From JAFNAG01 sp963739235 (GTDB taxonomy: Bacteria > Acidobacteriota > UBA6911): 64,000 nucleotides of DNA. The DNA is taken from NCBI GenBank assembly GCA_963739235.1, contig CAVTZY010000031.1, positions 1-64,000 of the forward strand, in the 5' to 3' direction. The position numbers were made by a program, and so were the translations under genes. Positions within the stretch are counted from its first letter, which is position 1, and every line of letters begins with the position of its first letter. Of this stretch, positions 15,537 to 24,467 are shown one piece after another. The notes under the pieces were generated by a model. That model was not told the origin of the DNA. It worked only from the letters and a program-made list of their open reading frames with translations, and ran no database searches.

Positions 15537-17447
15537 ATGCGTTCGCGAATATTGAAGTATCGTAAGGTCGTCATCGTTCTCTCCCAAATCGCCCTTCTGA
15601 CTCTCGCCTATTATTTCAGCTTCCTGTTGCGCTTCGATTTCCAATTGGGCGGATCCTACCAAGCGGTTTTCCTTCAGACACTGCCGATCGCTCTGGGAAT
15701 CAAGCTTCTGACCTTTTTCTATTTCCGGTTGTTTCGTGGCTGGTGGCGTTATGTCGGCATGAGCGATTTGCTGGATATCATCAAGGCCGCGCTTGCAAGT
15801 TCCGTCCTGCTTTACGGGGTGATCTATTCGACGCGCGGCCTGATCGGCTATCCGCGTTCGGTTTTTATTATTGACTCTCTACTTACTGTAATGGTCATCG
15901 GCGGGATGCGGTTCGCCGTGCGCGCATATACAGAGTCGGCGCGGCTGCAGATGGCGCAAGCGAACGCCCTGATCGTCGGAGCGGGGCGCGCCGGCAGCGC
16001 GATCGCTCGTGAACTCAAAAACAACGAGGCGTTGGGCTACAACCTGGTCGGTTTCGTCGATGATGATCCTGCCAAAAAAGGGGAAAGAATCAACGGCATC
16101 AAGGTGTTGGGAAAGACTGACGATCTTCCGCGCATCATCAGTGAGCATGATGTCTCCCAGATACTAATCGCCATTCCATCGGCTAACGGCAGGCAGATGC
16201 AGCGAATCATAAACCTGTGCCTCGAATGCAAAGTCGATTTCAAGACTCTGCCGGCGCTGGGTGACATTATCACGGGCTCGGTTTCGGTAGGATCAATGCG
16301 GAAAGTCAAGGTCGAGGATCTCCTAGTGCGTGCTCCGGTGCAACTGGATCTGGCGAAAATCCAGAGAAAGTTCCAGCAGAGGGTGGTTATGATCACGGGA
16401 GCCGGAGGCTCGATCGGTTCTGAGCTGGCTCGGCAAGTGTCGCGGTTCGATCCCCAGAAGCTGGTGCTTTTTGAGCGCTCGGAAAATGACCTGCACAAGC
16501 TCGACATCGAGTTTGCCGAAAAATTTCCCAAACTGGCGCGCGTTCCAATCGTGGGAGACATCCTGGATGTGAACCGGCTGCAGGAAGCGATCGCAACTCA
16601 CAGGCCGACATCGGTATTCCACGCAGCAGCTTACAAGCATGTTCCGATGATGGAGAAGAACTGCTTCCAGGCGGTGACCAACAACATTTTCGGCACTTAC
16701 AATGTGGCCTTGGCCGCGCGCAAGTTTGAAGTCGAGGATTTCGTCATGATCTCCTCAGACAAGGCCGTCCACCCCTGCAACATTATGGGTGTAACCAAGC
16801 GGATCGCCGAAATCCTGATCCTGGGGCAGCAAGAGCAATCGACCCGGTTTGTTTCCGTGCGTTTCGGAAATGTACTCGGGAGCAATGGCAGCGTAGTCCC
16901 GTTATTCGAGCAGCAGATTGCCAATCGAAAGCCGATAACGGTCACCCATCCGGAAGTCCGGCGTTATTTCATGACCATTCCGGAGGCAGTTCAGCTGGTG
17001 CTTCAGGCCTCGACCATGGGAAAAGGCGGGGAGATTTTTGTGCTCGACATGGGCGAACCGGTCAAGATCGTTGACCTGGCGCGTGACTTGATCAAGCTCT
17101 CGGGGCTGGAACCCGGACGCGATATTCCGATCATATTTACTGGCCTGCGCCCGGGAGACAAGTTGTTTGAAGAACTGAAGTTTGACGCAGAGGGATTGAA
17201 GCCGACCGCGCATGAGAAGATCCGTGTGCTCGACGGAGGCGCTACCGATACCGATCAGGTCAACGCCTGGCTCGACGAGCTTTCCGGGGTCGTCGCCGCC
17301 AAGAACGTTCATGGGCTGGTGACTAAACTGCAGGAGATTGTGCCCGAGTACACCCCAAGTCCGGAGATTCTAGCCCAGGCCAAGGTGGATCGGCATGATC
17401 GTTTTGTGACCTACCAACAGGCTCGTGGCAATCTCAACCGCGAGTGA
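15537..17447 (+). CDS. FlaA1/CapD-type nucleotide-sugar dehydratase (membrane)
   Basis: A 636-aa polysaccharide biosynthesis protein of the WbpM/PglF/CapD type. The N-terminal ~130 residues hold about four membrane segments, then come a Rossmann-like CoA-binding-type domain (NALIVGAGRAGSAIAREL) and the C-terminal SDR domain (MITGAGGSIGSELARQV, AAAYKHVPMMEKNC, MISSDKAVHPCNIMGVTKRI). The active site shows Met in place of the usual SDR Tyr, with the Lys retained, typical of UDP-GlcNAc 4,6-dehydratases. The product would be a UDP-4-keto-6-deoxy-HexNAc for the surface polysaccharide, perhaps the substrate of the neighbouring transferase after reduction by the epimerase at 19.0-20.0 kb (inferred). 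Confidence 0.88.
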   Translation: MRSRILKYRKVVIVLSQIALLTLAYYFSFLLRFDFQLGGSYQAVFLQTLPIALGIKLLTFFYFRLFRGWWRYVGMSDLLDIIKAALASSVLLYGVIYSTRGLIGYPRSVFIIDSLLTVMVIGGMRFAVRAYTESARLQMAQANALIVGAGRAGSAIARELKNNEALGYNLVGFVDDDPAKKGERINGIKVLGKTDDLPRIISEHDVSQILIAIPSANGRQMQRIINLCLECKVDFKTLPALGDIITGSVSVGSMRKVKVEDLLVRAPVQLDLAKIQRKFQQRVVMITGAGGSIGSELARQVSRFDPQKLVLFERSENDLHKLDIEFAEKFPKLARVPIVGDILDVNRLQEAIATHRPTSVFHAAAYKHVPMMEKNCFQAVTNNIFGTYNVALAARKFEVEDFVMISSDKAVHPCNIMGVTKRIAEILILGQQEQSTRFVSVRFGNVLGSNGSVVPLFEQQIANRKPITVTHPEVRRYFMTIPEAVQLVLQASTMGKGGEIFVLDMGEPVKIVDLARDLIKLSGLEPGRDIPIIFTGLRPGDKLFEELKFDAEGLKPTAHEKIRVLDGGATDTDQVNAWLDELSGVVAAKNVHGLVTKLQEIVPEYTPSPEILAQAKVDRHDRFVTYQQARGNLNRE

Positions 17448-17599
17448 ACCATGACATGACCCCAAAAACCTCAACGCAGAGGCCGCAGAGCAAGACCCTC
17501 TTTTTTGATAGTTTCTGTTCTTGCGCATCGAACCATTTCCCGCGCTCTCTGTACCCTCCGCGTCGATGTTTTGCTGACCCACGAATCAGGAGAGGATCG

Positions 17600-18511
17600 A
17601 TGATCACAAACCGCAACCTTTATCTGAAAGCTGCCCTTATTTTTTCTTTGCTGGCGGCAGCAGTCGCATTCAGCCAGGAAGTCCCTGAATATGGTCCGCC
17701 GAACGGCACGTTGGTAATCGTCGGGGGCAATTTGAAGACTCAGGCAATCTACGACCGCTTCATCCAGCTAGCAGGAGGGCCGGATGCCAATTTCGTGATC
17801 GTGCCCACAGCGGGCGGGAACAAAAACAACGACGGGACCATCCGGGTGTACAAGGAAGAAGACGTAATCGCTCCCTGGAAAAAGCGCGGACTCAGGAACG
17901 TTACCATGCTGCATACGCACGATCCCAAGGTCGCAGATACGGAGGCGTTCGTACAGAATTTGAGGAAGGCGAATGCCGTCTGGTTCGATGGCGGCCGGCA
18001 ATGGAACATCGTTGATTCTTATGCGAACACTCTGACTTACAAAGAATTTCACAAGGTATTGGAACGCGGGGGAGTGATTGGCGGGTCTTCCGCGGGCGCG
18101 ACGATACAGGGCGCGTATCTGGTGAGGGGTGCCATCTCCGGCCCGGATGTGGTGATGGCTCCCGAGCCGGAGCATCAGGCGGGATTTGCTTTTCTGCGGC
18201 GGTCGGCGATCGACCAGCATATCAATGCGCGCAATCGCTGGGATGATATCATCCCGGTGATCAAAAAGTTCCCGGACCTGCTTGGCATAGGGCTTTCCGA
18301 GGATACCGCCATCGTGGTCAAAGGTGACACGTTTGAGGTCATGGGCACCTGGAAAGTAGCGATCCACGACGACACGAGGCTGTATCAGCCTTGGGAAAAA
18401 CCTTACTACATTCTGTCACCCGGCGATGTGTATAACATGAAGACACGCAAGATCGTAAGGCTGGGCGACGGCACCGCGAGGCCGGCCCCGGCAGCGAAAA
18501 AACTCGAATAG
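17600..18511 (+). CDS. Secreted cyanophycinase-like peptidase (S51)
   Basis: A ~303-aa protein of the cyanophycinase branch of peptidase family S51, serine hydrolases that cleave cyanophycin or other beta-Asp peptides. After a signal sequence (LKAALIFSLLAAAVAFSQ) the family motifs appear: LVIVGGNLK, FVIVPTAGG, AVWFDGGRQWN, the nucleophile elbow VIGGSSAGATIQG, DQHINARNRWDD and GIGLSEDTAIVV. The start at 17600 is fixed by AGGAG 8 nt upstream; the longer frame from 17444 runs through a repeat. It ends before a strong terminator. No cyanophycin synthetase gene is nearby, so the true substrate is open. Confidence 0.85.
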   Translation: MITNRNLYLKAALIFSLLAAAVAFSQEVPEYGPPNGTLVIVGGNLKTQAIYDRFIQLAGGPDANFVIVPTAGGNKNNDGTIRVYKEEDVIAPWKKRGLRNVTMLHTHDPKVADTEAFVQNLRKANAVWFDGGRQWNIVDSYANTLTYKEFHKVLERGGVIGGSSAGATIQGAYLVRGAISGPDVVMAPEPEHQAGFAFLRRSAIDQHINARNRWDDIIPVIKKFPDLLGIGLSEDTAIVVKGDTFEVMGTWKVAIHDDTRLYQPWEKPYYILSPGDVYNMKTRKIVRLGDGTARPAPAAKKLE

Positions 18512-18582
18512 TTCGCCAACACACCGCGCGCATGAATGCACAACGGAAGCTGCGGGAAAGCACTTCTTGCCAGCGCTGCCAT

Positions 18583-18621
18583 AAAAAAAAGCCCTCGGTC
18601 ACAATTACCCGAGGGCTTTTT
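18583..18621. terminator. Intrinsic, bidirectional terminator
   Basis: A-tract 18583-18590, stem GCCCTCGG (18591-18598) with CCGAGGGC (18609-18616), then a T-tract 18617-18621. It ends the rightward cyanophycinase transcript and can also stop the leftward polysaccharide operon that ends at about 18.7 kb. Confidence 0.9.
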
Positions 18622-18659
18622 GATTTCCGCGCCCGCAGTCTCATGGGGCGCGCTACGGC

Positions 18660-18986
18660 TTAGTCTGTGGCATTTTCGATCATTCGATAAGTATCGCACC
18701 GAACGCTCGCGGATCTTATTACCTGCATTCCGCGAGTTTGAGGGGGCGGATGTTGGAAAATTCCGAATTTCCCAAATTCATGTAATAACCCAAACGGCAA
18801 ATAAGAACTCCAGAGCGAAAGCATCAACCCACCGGCTGTGCCCAACAGGAGCCCAACGCCGCCGATGCGAGGTGTGGGCACTCGATGGAAGGAACGCTCG
18901 TTGGGATTATCAAGGGTCCCCCCTTCCGCAGGGCTAGTTTTGGAGCGAAGGGTACCAAAATGGCCGAGTTCACAATCGACATGCAA
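18660..18986 (-). pseudogene. Remnant of a second WecA-like sugar-phosphate transferase
   Basis: The 108-aa frame contains TLDNPNERSFHRVPTPRIGG followed by one hydrophobic stretch, which is the unmistakable N-terminal cytoplasmic signature of WecA/MraY-family transferases (compare DFPNERSSHTRPTPRGGG in the intact gene at 14.4 kb). Everything after the first membrane segment is missing: the Asp motifs and the remaining helices are absent. It directly follows the NAD-dependent epimerase gene, the normal position for this transferase in O-antigen loci. So the operon once ended with its own initiating transferase, now deleted. Confidence 0.75.
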
Positions 18987-19004
18987 CTAGGAGAACCAGT
19001 TCTT

Positions 19005-19979
19005 TCATTCACCCTGGCTTTCGGAGGCGCAGGTCTCTGCCATGGCCAGATCCAGATCAAACGGCTCAAGTCGCCCAAAATCAGAATCATAATGATGAGC
19101 TCGGACGACAAAGTTGTCGGTCAGCCTGGCCAATGCTTCTTTTGCGTGACCTTCTTTTCCTGTGGTGTTTTCCCAAATCCAATCGACGAACTCTCCACCG
19201 GCTTTGGCAAACCAACCAGGTACAGAAGGGAAGAAAGCAGTCCCTGTTGCCCGCCGCACCGACTCCAGGATCTCCCTCAGTTCAAACGCCCCATCACTGA
19301 AGACATACGTTTGGCCGGAAACAAACGCCGGCCCGAGGATTCGATCGACCCGCTCGGCCACTCGCGCCAGGTAGGCAATGCTCCTGCGCGCCCGCCCTCC
19401 GCCGATGACCGGAAACACACCTCTCCGGACTGCCCGAATCAGGCGAGCATAGTTCCCCTCGCTGTCACCCCGTCCGAACACGGCAACCGGTCGGACAACA
19501 ACGACGCCAAGTTCGCCTTTCCCGGCCATCTTCGCCAGCGCCTGCTCCGCCTCGTATTTTAGTTCCGCATAGATTCCAATCGGCCTGGGCTCATCGTCTT
19601 CGTCGAGTCCTGTTTCGGTTGTTTTTTCTCCATACACCTTGGCGCTGCTAAAGAACACGAATTGCGACACGCCCGCTTCCGCGGCTGCTCTGGCGGCATT
19701 CAATGTGCCCGAGACATTGACCCGTCGCACCGTCTCCAGTTCATCGCGGCCCACACTTGCATGCGCAAGACCTGCCAGGTGAACACATGCGTTTGGTCGC
19801 TCCTGGTTGAAGACGGCCCTTAGCCCACTGAGGTCCGTGACAGAGCCCTTGTATAGGGATGGCCTCTTCCCCGCCGCTGGTCCATTCGAGAAGCCTACAA
19901 CGTCCCATCCTGAGCCACGCAAGCGTCTGCTGATCCCACTTCCGATGAATCCATCCATGCCTGTGATGAGAACCTTCAC
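19005..19979 (-). CDS. NAD-dependent epimerase/dehydratase (4-ketoreductase type)
   Basis: An extended SDR of about 324 aa. The N-terminal VKVLITGMDGFIGSGISRRL gives the Rossmann glycine motif; the catalytic Ser lies in FVFFSSAKVYG and the Tyr/Lys pair in IYAELKYEAEQ. Proteins of this sort beside WecA-like transferases usually reduce UDP-4-keto-6-deoxy-GlcNAc, giving UDP-QuiNAc or UDP-FucNAc. GTG 19979 is the best start by family alignment, with AAAGGT upstream; the frame remains open to a TTG at 20006. Its usual partner transferase is the wrecked fragment at 18.7-19.0 kb. Confidence 0.82.
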   Translation of the reverse strand: MKVLITGMDGFIGSGISRRLRGSGWDVVGFSNGPAAGKRPSLYKGSVTDLSGLRAVFNQERPNACVHLAGLAHASVGRDELETVRRVNVSGTLNAARAAAEAGVSQFVFFSSAKVYGEKTTETGLDEDDEPRPIGIYAELKYEAEQALAKMAGKGELGVVVVRPVAVFGRGDSEGNYARLIRAVRRGVFPVIGGGRARRSIAYLARVAERVDRILGPAFVSGQTYVFSDGAFELREILESVRRATGTAFFPSVPGWFAKAGGEFVDWIWENTTGKEGHAKEALARLTDNFVVRAHHYDSDFGRLEPFDLDLAMAETCASESQGE

Positions 19980-20020
19980 GTCAAAATTACCTTTGGAGCC
20001 TGGCAATCGTCATCAGGACT

Positions 20021-21295
20021 TCATTCGCCGCGATGAGGTCGGACCTGGCGCCCCATTGAGCCGATCACGTCCTGTATCATCTCATGATATAAGCGGGCTA
20101 CGACCTGCCGCGAGTATCGGGCTTCAACGAAGACACGGCCGGCCGCGCCCTCTGTGGTGATCCGATTTGGGTCTTTCCGGTACGCCATAAGTGCGTCGAT
20201 GTAATCCCCGGTCGGTCCCGGCCTGGCCCACATACCGCATTTCGATTCTCTGACTATTCTCACCAGCTCAGAGCCCTCGGAGCAGCACACAACGGAGGGC
20301 CGCGCACAGGCCATTGTCGTGTAGATCTTTGATGGGAAACCATCATCTTCGACCCGAGCATCCATGATAATCGTGGCAACATCGCTGCCGGCGTTTATCT
20401 CTGCCATCCTCTCCCTCGGCTGGTAGTCGAGAAGAAGCATGTTGCTCAATCCGCGCCTCCTGACCTCCTTCGCCAGCCAATCCTTCCTGGACCCGTTGCC
20501 AATCACCACGAAAAGGACTTCTGTTCTGGTACGCTCGGCCGCCTCAAGCATCGGATCCCAGTACTGCGCCAGCCCGATGTTCCCGGCGTACATGACCACG
20601 AACCGGCCTACCAGCCCGTGCTGTCGGGCGAATGGATTGTCCCGTGGCATGGGTCGATACAGGTCAACATCCACGAAGTTCGGGATCGTGAGCACCTTGC
20701 CCCTGGAGACCCCACGAGACACAACCACCTCTCGGAACTTCTCCCCGATCGTGACAACCCGTTCGCTTCTCGCGTACACGAACGCCTCCAACTTCCTGAG
20801 GCCCCAGATCAGGAACAGGTTCTTGATCACACCTTGGTTGATCGCAAAGTCCGGGTACAGTTCCTGGACGTTGTAAATGGACTTGGCCTTGTACCATTTC
20901 GCCATCAGCCAGGAAATTGCACCAATGGTCAGCGGCGGCGACGGGGACAGAACAATGTCGAACTTCCCAACGTGTTGCAGGGCAAACCGCAGGGCGCCCA
21001 CATGGAAGAAGAACATGTGTCTCATCCGGGCGCCAAAATCCGCCGACTTCTGTGGCATCCCAATGTGCCAGACAGGAATCCCACCAGTTTCGCTGTAAAA
21101 CAGCCAGTGGCCCTTCTTCCGGATCAGCGGCTGCCGCTTCTGTTGCTCAGGATCGACATTGAAATGCGGCGTCGTCGTCAATACCGCCACTTCATGGCCA
21201 AGCTTTTTCAATTCGATAGCAAGGTCCGTGTAGAGATACGCCGTTGAAACACCATCTGGCGAAAAAATAAGTGAATGGATCAGTACTCTGGCCAT
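20021..21295 (-). CDS. GT4 glycosyltransferase, WbuB-like
   Basis: A 424-aa GT-B glycosyltransferase. The N-terminal domain reads MARVLIHSLIFSPDGVSTAY and PHFNVDPEQ, with KSIYNVQELYPDFAINQGVI, all typical of the WbuB/WbjE group that adds N-acetyl-L-fucosamine or related sugars. The GT4 donor-site region is seen as DDGFPSKIYTTMACARPSVV near the C-terminus. It follows the genes for the 6-deoxy-L-amino-sugar pathway on the same strand, so it should transfer that sugar. The acceptor is unknown. Confidence 0.82.
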   Translation of the reverse strand: MARVLIHSLIFSPDGVSTAYLYTDLAIELKKLGHEVAVLTTTPHFNVDPEQQKRQPLIRKKGHWLFYSETGGIPVWHIGMPQKSADFGARMRHMFFFHVGALRFALQHVGKFDIVLSPSPPLTIGAISWLMAKWYKAKSIYNVQELYPDFAINQGVIKNLFLIWGLRKLEAFVYARSERVVTIGEKFREVVVSRGVSRGKVLTIPNFVDVDLYRPMPRDNPFARQHGLVGRFVVMYAGNIGLAQYWDPMLEAAERTRTEVLFVVIGNGSRKDWLAKEVRRRGLSNMLLLDYQPRERMAEINAGSDVATIIMDARVEDDGFPSKIYTTMACARPSVVCCSEGSELVRIVRESKCGMWARPGPTGDYIDALMAYRKDPNRITTEGAAGRVFVEARYSRQVVARLYHEMIQDVIGSMGRQVRPHRGE

Positions 21296-21352
21296 GAGTG
21301 ATCTTTATAACAAACTGGACTGCAAAAACAGCTTGATTCTTGCCTTCGGCGA

Positions 21353-22495
21353 CTAAACCTTTTGCCGACCCTGGATCTGAGCCCAAGACACTCCCGCAGG
21401 ATCGGGAATCTTATAGCTCAATACGATCCGGCAGACTGTGCTTGCAACATTGGGCTGCAGGTATTCTTGAGGAGGGGCCCACCGTTGGCGATTGTCGCTG
21501 ACCAGATGCACCAGCTGCAGGATCTTCTCGGGATCGACACCGGAAAGGATGTTGCTTCCGCACTCGACGGTCTCCGGCCGTTCCGTTACGTCACGGATGG
21601 TCACATTCGGAACATGGAAAATGCAGGCTTCCTCTTGAACCGTCCCGCTGTCCGAGAGCAGGCAGAACGCCGCCCGCTCGAGCCGGATGAAATCAAAGAA
21701 CCCCAGCGGCTCAACGAACCGAAGCCCGGCACGCTGAATATCAACCTCAAAAGCCTGCACCCTGGCTCGGGATCTCGGGTGAAATGAGCAGATGACCGGG
21801 TGGCCAAAGTCCTTGTGCAGCATCGCCAGCGCATCGACCAGATTTCGCAGGCGCTCTTCGATATCGACGTTTTCGGCGCGGTGCATGGTCACCAGGAAGT
21901 ACTTGCCTGGCTCAACCCCCAGTGTTTCGAGCGCCATGGATCGATCGATCTGCGGCTGGTAATGATCGATGACTTCTTTGATGGGATTCCCGGTGACGAA
22001 GATCCGCTTACCTGGGATGCCTTCTCGGAGAAGGTTTTCCTTGCTGCGATGGGTGTAAGGCATCAGCACGGTGCTGGCATGGTCGATGACTCTCCGGTTG
22101 ACCTCTTCGGGGACCCGGTCATCGTAACACCTGTTCCCCGCTTCCATGTGGTAAACCGGCATGCCTAACCGGCGGGCGACAAGGGCGCAGAGCCCACTAT
22201 TGGTGTCCCCCAGGATGAGCAATCGGTCTGGACGGTATTGCAGGAACAGCTTCTCACACCGTTCGAGGATCTGTCCGATCTGGCTTCCGAAGGTTTCCGA
22301 GCGGACACCCAGGCTCACATTCGGGGTGCGCACCCCCAATTCCTCGAAGAAGATTTTGTTCAGGCGATCGTCGTAGTTCTGTCCGGTGTGAACCAGGATG
22401 TGGTCTGAATGCTCATCCAGAATGGGGATGATTCTGCTGAGCCGGATGATCTCCGGCCGAGTCCCCAGTACCGTCATAATCTTCATCTTGCTCAT
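21353..22495 (-). CDS. UDP-N-acetyl sugar 2-epimerase (FnlC/WbjD/WbvD type)
   Basis: A non-hydrolysing 2-epimerase of 380 aa: TVLGTRPEIIRLSRIIP, HTGQNYDDRLNKIFFEELG, LGDTNSGLCALVARRLG, HMEAGNRCYDDRVPEEVNRR. It differs from the WecB copy at 57.2 kb (for example HMEAGNRCYD against HVEAGLRSFDRT) and matches the subgroup that acts last in UDP-L-FucNAc or UDP-L-QuiNAc synthesis. A short Shine-Dalgarno GGGGAG precedes ATG 22495. It is 18 nt downstream of the dehydratase gene, so the two are co-transcribed. Confidence 0.85.
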   Translation of the reverse strand: MSKMKIMTVLGTRPEIIRLSRIIPILDEHSDHILVHTGQNYDDRLNKIFFEELGVRTPNVSLGVRSETFGSQIGQILERCEKLFLQYRPDRLLILGDTNSGLCALVARRLGMPVYHMEAGNRCYDDRVPEEVNRRVIDHASTVLMPYTHRSKENLLREGIPGKRIFVTGNPIKEVIDHYQPQIDRSMALETLGVEPGKYFLVTMHRAENVDIEERLRNLVDALAMLHKDFGHPVICSFHPRSRARVQAFEVDIQRAGLRFVEPLGFFDFIRLERAAFCLLSDSGTVQEEACIFHVPNVTIRDVTERPETVECGSNILSGVDPEKILQLVHLVSDNRQRWAPPQEYLQPNVASTVCRIVLSYKIPDPAGVSWAQIQGRQKV

Positions 22496-22513
22496 CGGGC
22501 TCCCCTTGAATCC

Positions 22514-23578
22514 TCAACTTTTCCAGTCCTTCAACTCGTCACGAACGTAGTCGAGCTTCAGCAGAAGTTCGGCCATGTCATCGACCGTGAGGCGCCGCGT
22601 GTTGTGGGAATTGTAGTCTTCCAGTTGAGAGATCTCCTCCTGCCCCTCGGTGAAGTAGGCGGCGTAATTGAGATCCCGGTTGTCGGCAACCACCCGATAG
22701 TAGTCGCCGAGATCATCAGCCTTGGCCATCTCTTCCCTGGTTAGCAAGGTCTCGTACAGTTTCTCACCATGTCTGGTGCCAATGACCCGTACAGGATTGG
22801 GAGCTTTGAATACTTTCCTGATCGCCAGGGCCAGGGTCTCGATGGTGGCTGCCGGTGCTTTCTGGATGAAGATGTCTCCCGCACGCCCATGTTGATATGC
22901 ATAGAGAACCAGATCTACGGCATCCTCGATCGACATCATGAACCGGGTCATGTGGGGATCCGTTACCGTCAGGGGCTTGCCGGCTTTGAGTTGACTGACG
23001 AACAGTGGAATCACGGAGCCGCGCGAAGCCATCACATTGCCATAGCGGGTGCCGCACATGATGGTGCCTCGGGTGATTGCCACCCGCGACTTGGCCACCA
23101 TGAGCTTCTCCATCATGGCCTTGGAGATGCCCATGGCGTTGATCGGGTAGACCGCCTTGTCCGTGCTCAGGGTAATGACTCGCTTCACGCCGGTCTCCAT
23201 GGCAGCATTAAGCACGTTCTCGGCCCCCAGGGCATTCGTTCGGAGGGCTTCGAGCGGATAGAACTCGCAAGAGGGAACCTGCTTGAGCGCCGCCGCATGG
23301 AAGACATAGTCTGAGCCGGCGATTGCGGAAACGATGCTGTCATAGGTCCGAACATCCCCTATGAAAAACTTCAGCTTGGGGTTGCTGTAGGCTATCCGCA
23401 TGTCCTCCTGCTTCTTCTCATCCCGGCTGAAGATGCGGATCTCCTTGATGTCGGTGTGGAGGAAGCGACGCATGACCGCGTTTCCGAAGGTTCCGGTACC
23501 ACCGGTAATGAATAGGATCTTGCCTTTGAAGATGGATACTTTGGCAGGCTTGGATTTGCTACTGGTCTTTGGCGCCAA
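22514..23578 (-). CDS. UDP-GlcNAc 4,6-dehydratase/5-epimerase (FnlA/WbjB/CapE type)
   Basis: A 354-aa SDR: KILFITGGTGTFGNAVMRRF, HAAALKQVPSCEFYPLEA, and TLSTDKAVYPINAMGISKAM MEK, where Met replaces the classical Tyr and Lys is kept, as in CapE and FlaA1. These enzymes turn UDP-GlcNAc into UDP-2-acetamido-2,6-dideoxy-L-arabino-hexos-4-ulose and its epimer, the first step to 6-deoxy-L-HexNAc sugars. The start is a TTG at 23578 backed by GGAGGAG 5 nt upstream; its TTG follows the stop of the preceding gene at once (TGACTTGG), giving translational coupling. Confidence 0.88.
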   Translation of the reverse strand: MAPKTSSKSKPAKVSIFKGKILFITGGTGTFGNAVMRRFLHTDIKEIRIFSRDEKKQEDMRIAYSNPKLKFFIGDVRTYDSIVSAIAGSDYVFHAAALKQVPSCEFYPLEALRTNALGAENVLNAAMETGVKRVITLSTDKAVYPINAMGISKAMMEKLMVAKSRVAITRGTIMCGTRYGNVMASRGSVIPLFVSQLKAGKPLTVTDPHMTRFMMSIEDAVDLVLYAYQHGRAGDIFIQKAPAATIETLALAIRKVFKAPNPVRVIGTRHGEKLYETLLTREEMAKADDLGDYYRVVADNRDLNYAAYFTEGQEEISQLEDYNSHNTRRLTVDDMAELLLKLDYVRDELKDWKS

Positions 23579-23579
23579 G

Positions 23580-24467
23580 TCAGCTCCTCCACTTTTCGTA
23601 AGGGGTTGGATCGTTGACGACTTGAGCGATCAACTCGTGCCAGGTTGGGTAACGATACCCCGTGGCATGAATGAACTTCCCCCCGATCATGCTACGATCG
23701 CAGACCTCGCCGTCATACGGCTGGATTTCCACGTCAAGATGATAAGCATCACGCAATTGGCAAAGCAACTCATGTTTGGTAATGGGCGGGCTGGTGACCT
23801 GATAAAGGCCGTGAAGCGTTGGATGGTCGGAGATCACTCTGCCGACCAGCTCGGAGATGTAGTTCGTGGTGACCCCCGAGTAGATCACCTTGCTGAATCC
23901 CCTGATCGTCTTGCTGCGTTGCGCCAGGAACCACTCCAAGAGGGATCTGAATTGAGAGAGTTCCCGCCCGATGATAGAGGTTCGCAAAGTCAATGCGTTA
24001 TCGACTGAAACTTCACCCAGGTATTTGCTCTTGCCATACAAGTCCCCGGCATCAGAAGGATCCTCTTCGGTATACCGGCCTTTTTTGCCGCTGAAAACGC
24101 AATCCGTGCTGAAGTGAATCACTCGACCACCCCAGACGCGGGCGTATTCGGCCAGCTTGTGTGGCAGCAACGAGTTCAACATGATACTTGGAATGGCAGA
24201 CGTGGCCTCGTCCCGTTGTTTGACGATCCCGATGCAATTGACAATGAACTCCGGTTGTAAGTTTGCCAGTGTTTGCCCCAGCGCTGGTAGGTCCATGGCA
24301 TTCACCCGTTCCAGGACGCTCCCCGTCTGCAATAGGTCAATTCGGCGGTAGAACGGTTCGGCCAGGGAACCGAAGATCGTGCAACCGGTATCCGAATAAC
24401 GGGTCCGCAGAATCTGAAACATCTTGTGGCCGAGCATCCCCTCCCCGCCCAAGACCAGTGCTTTCAT
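23580..24467 (-). CDS. RmlD-like SDR sugar nucleotide reductase (WbvR-like)
   Basis: A 295-aa extended SDR of the RmlD substrate-binding family: MKALVLGGEGMLGHKMFQIL, NCIGIVKQRDEA, VIHFSTDCVFSGKKGRYTEED and DLYGKSKYLGE (Tyr/Lys). It sits between the CapE-like dehydratase and the GalE-like gene. The known L-FucNAc reductase FnlB/WbjC carries a C-terminal cupin that is absent here, so this gene resembles V. cholerae WbvR, which makes UDP-L-RhaNAc on the way to UDP-L-QuiNAc. The assignment to L-QuiNAc is inference from that comparison. Its ATG overlaps the upstream gene's stop (ATGA). Confidence 0.8.
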   Translation of the reverse strand: MKALVLGGEGMLGHKMFQILRTRYSDTGCTIFGSLAEPFYRRIDLLQTGSVLERVNAMDLPALGQTLANLQPEFIVNCIGIVKQRDEATSAIPSIMLNSLLPHKLAEYARVWGGRVIHFSTDCVFSGKKGRYTEEDPSDAGDLYGKSKYLGEVSVDNALTLRTSIIGRELSQFRSLLEWFLAQRSKTIRGFSKVIYSGVTTNYISELVGRVISDHPTLHGLYQVTSPPITKHELLCQLRDAYHLDVEIQPYDGEVCDRSMIGGKFIHATGYRYPTWHELIAQVVNDPTPYEKWRS

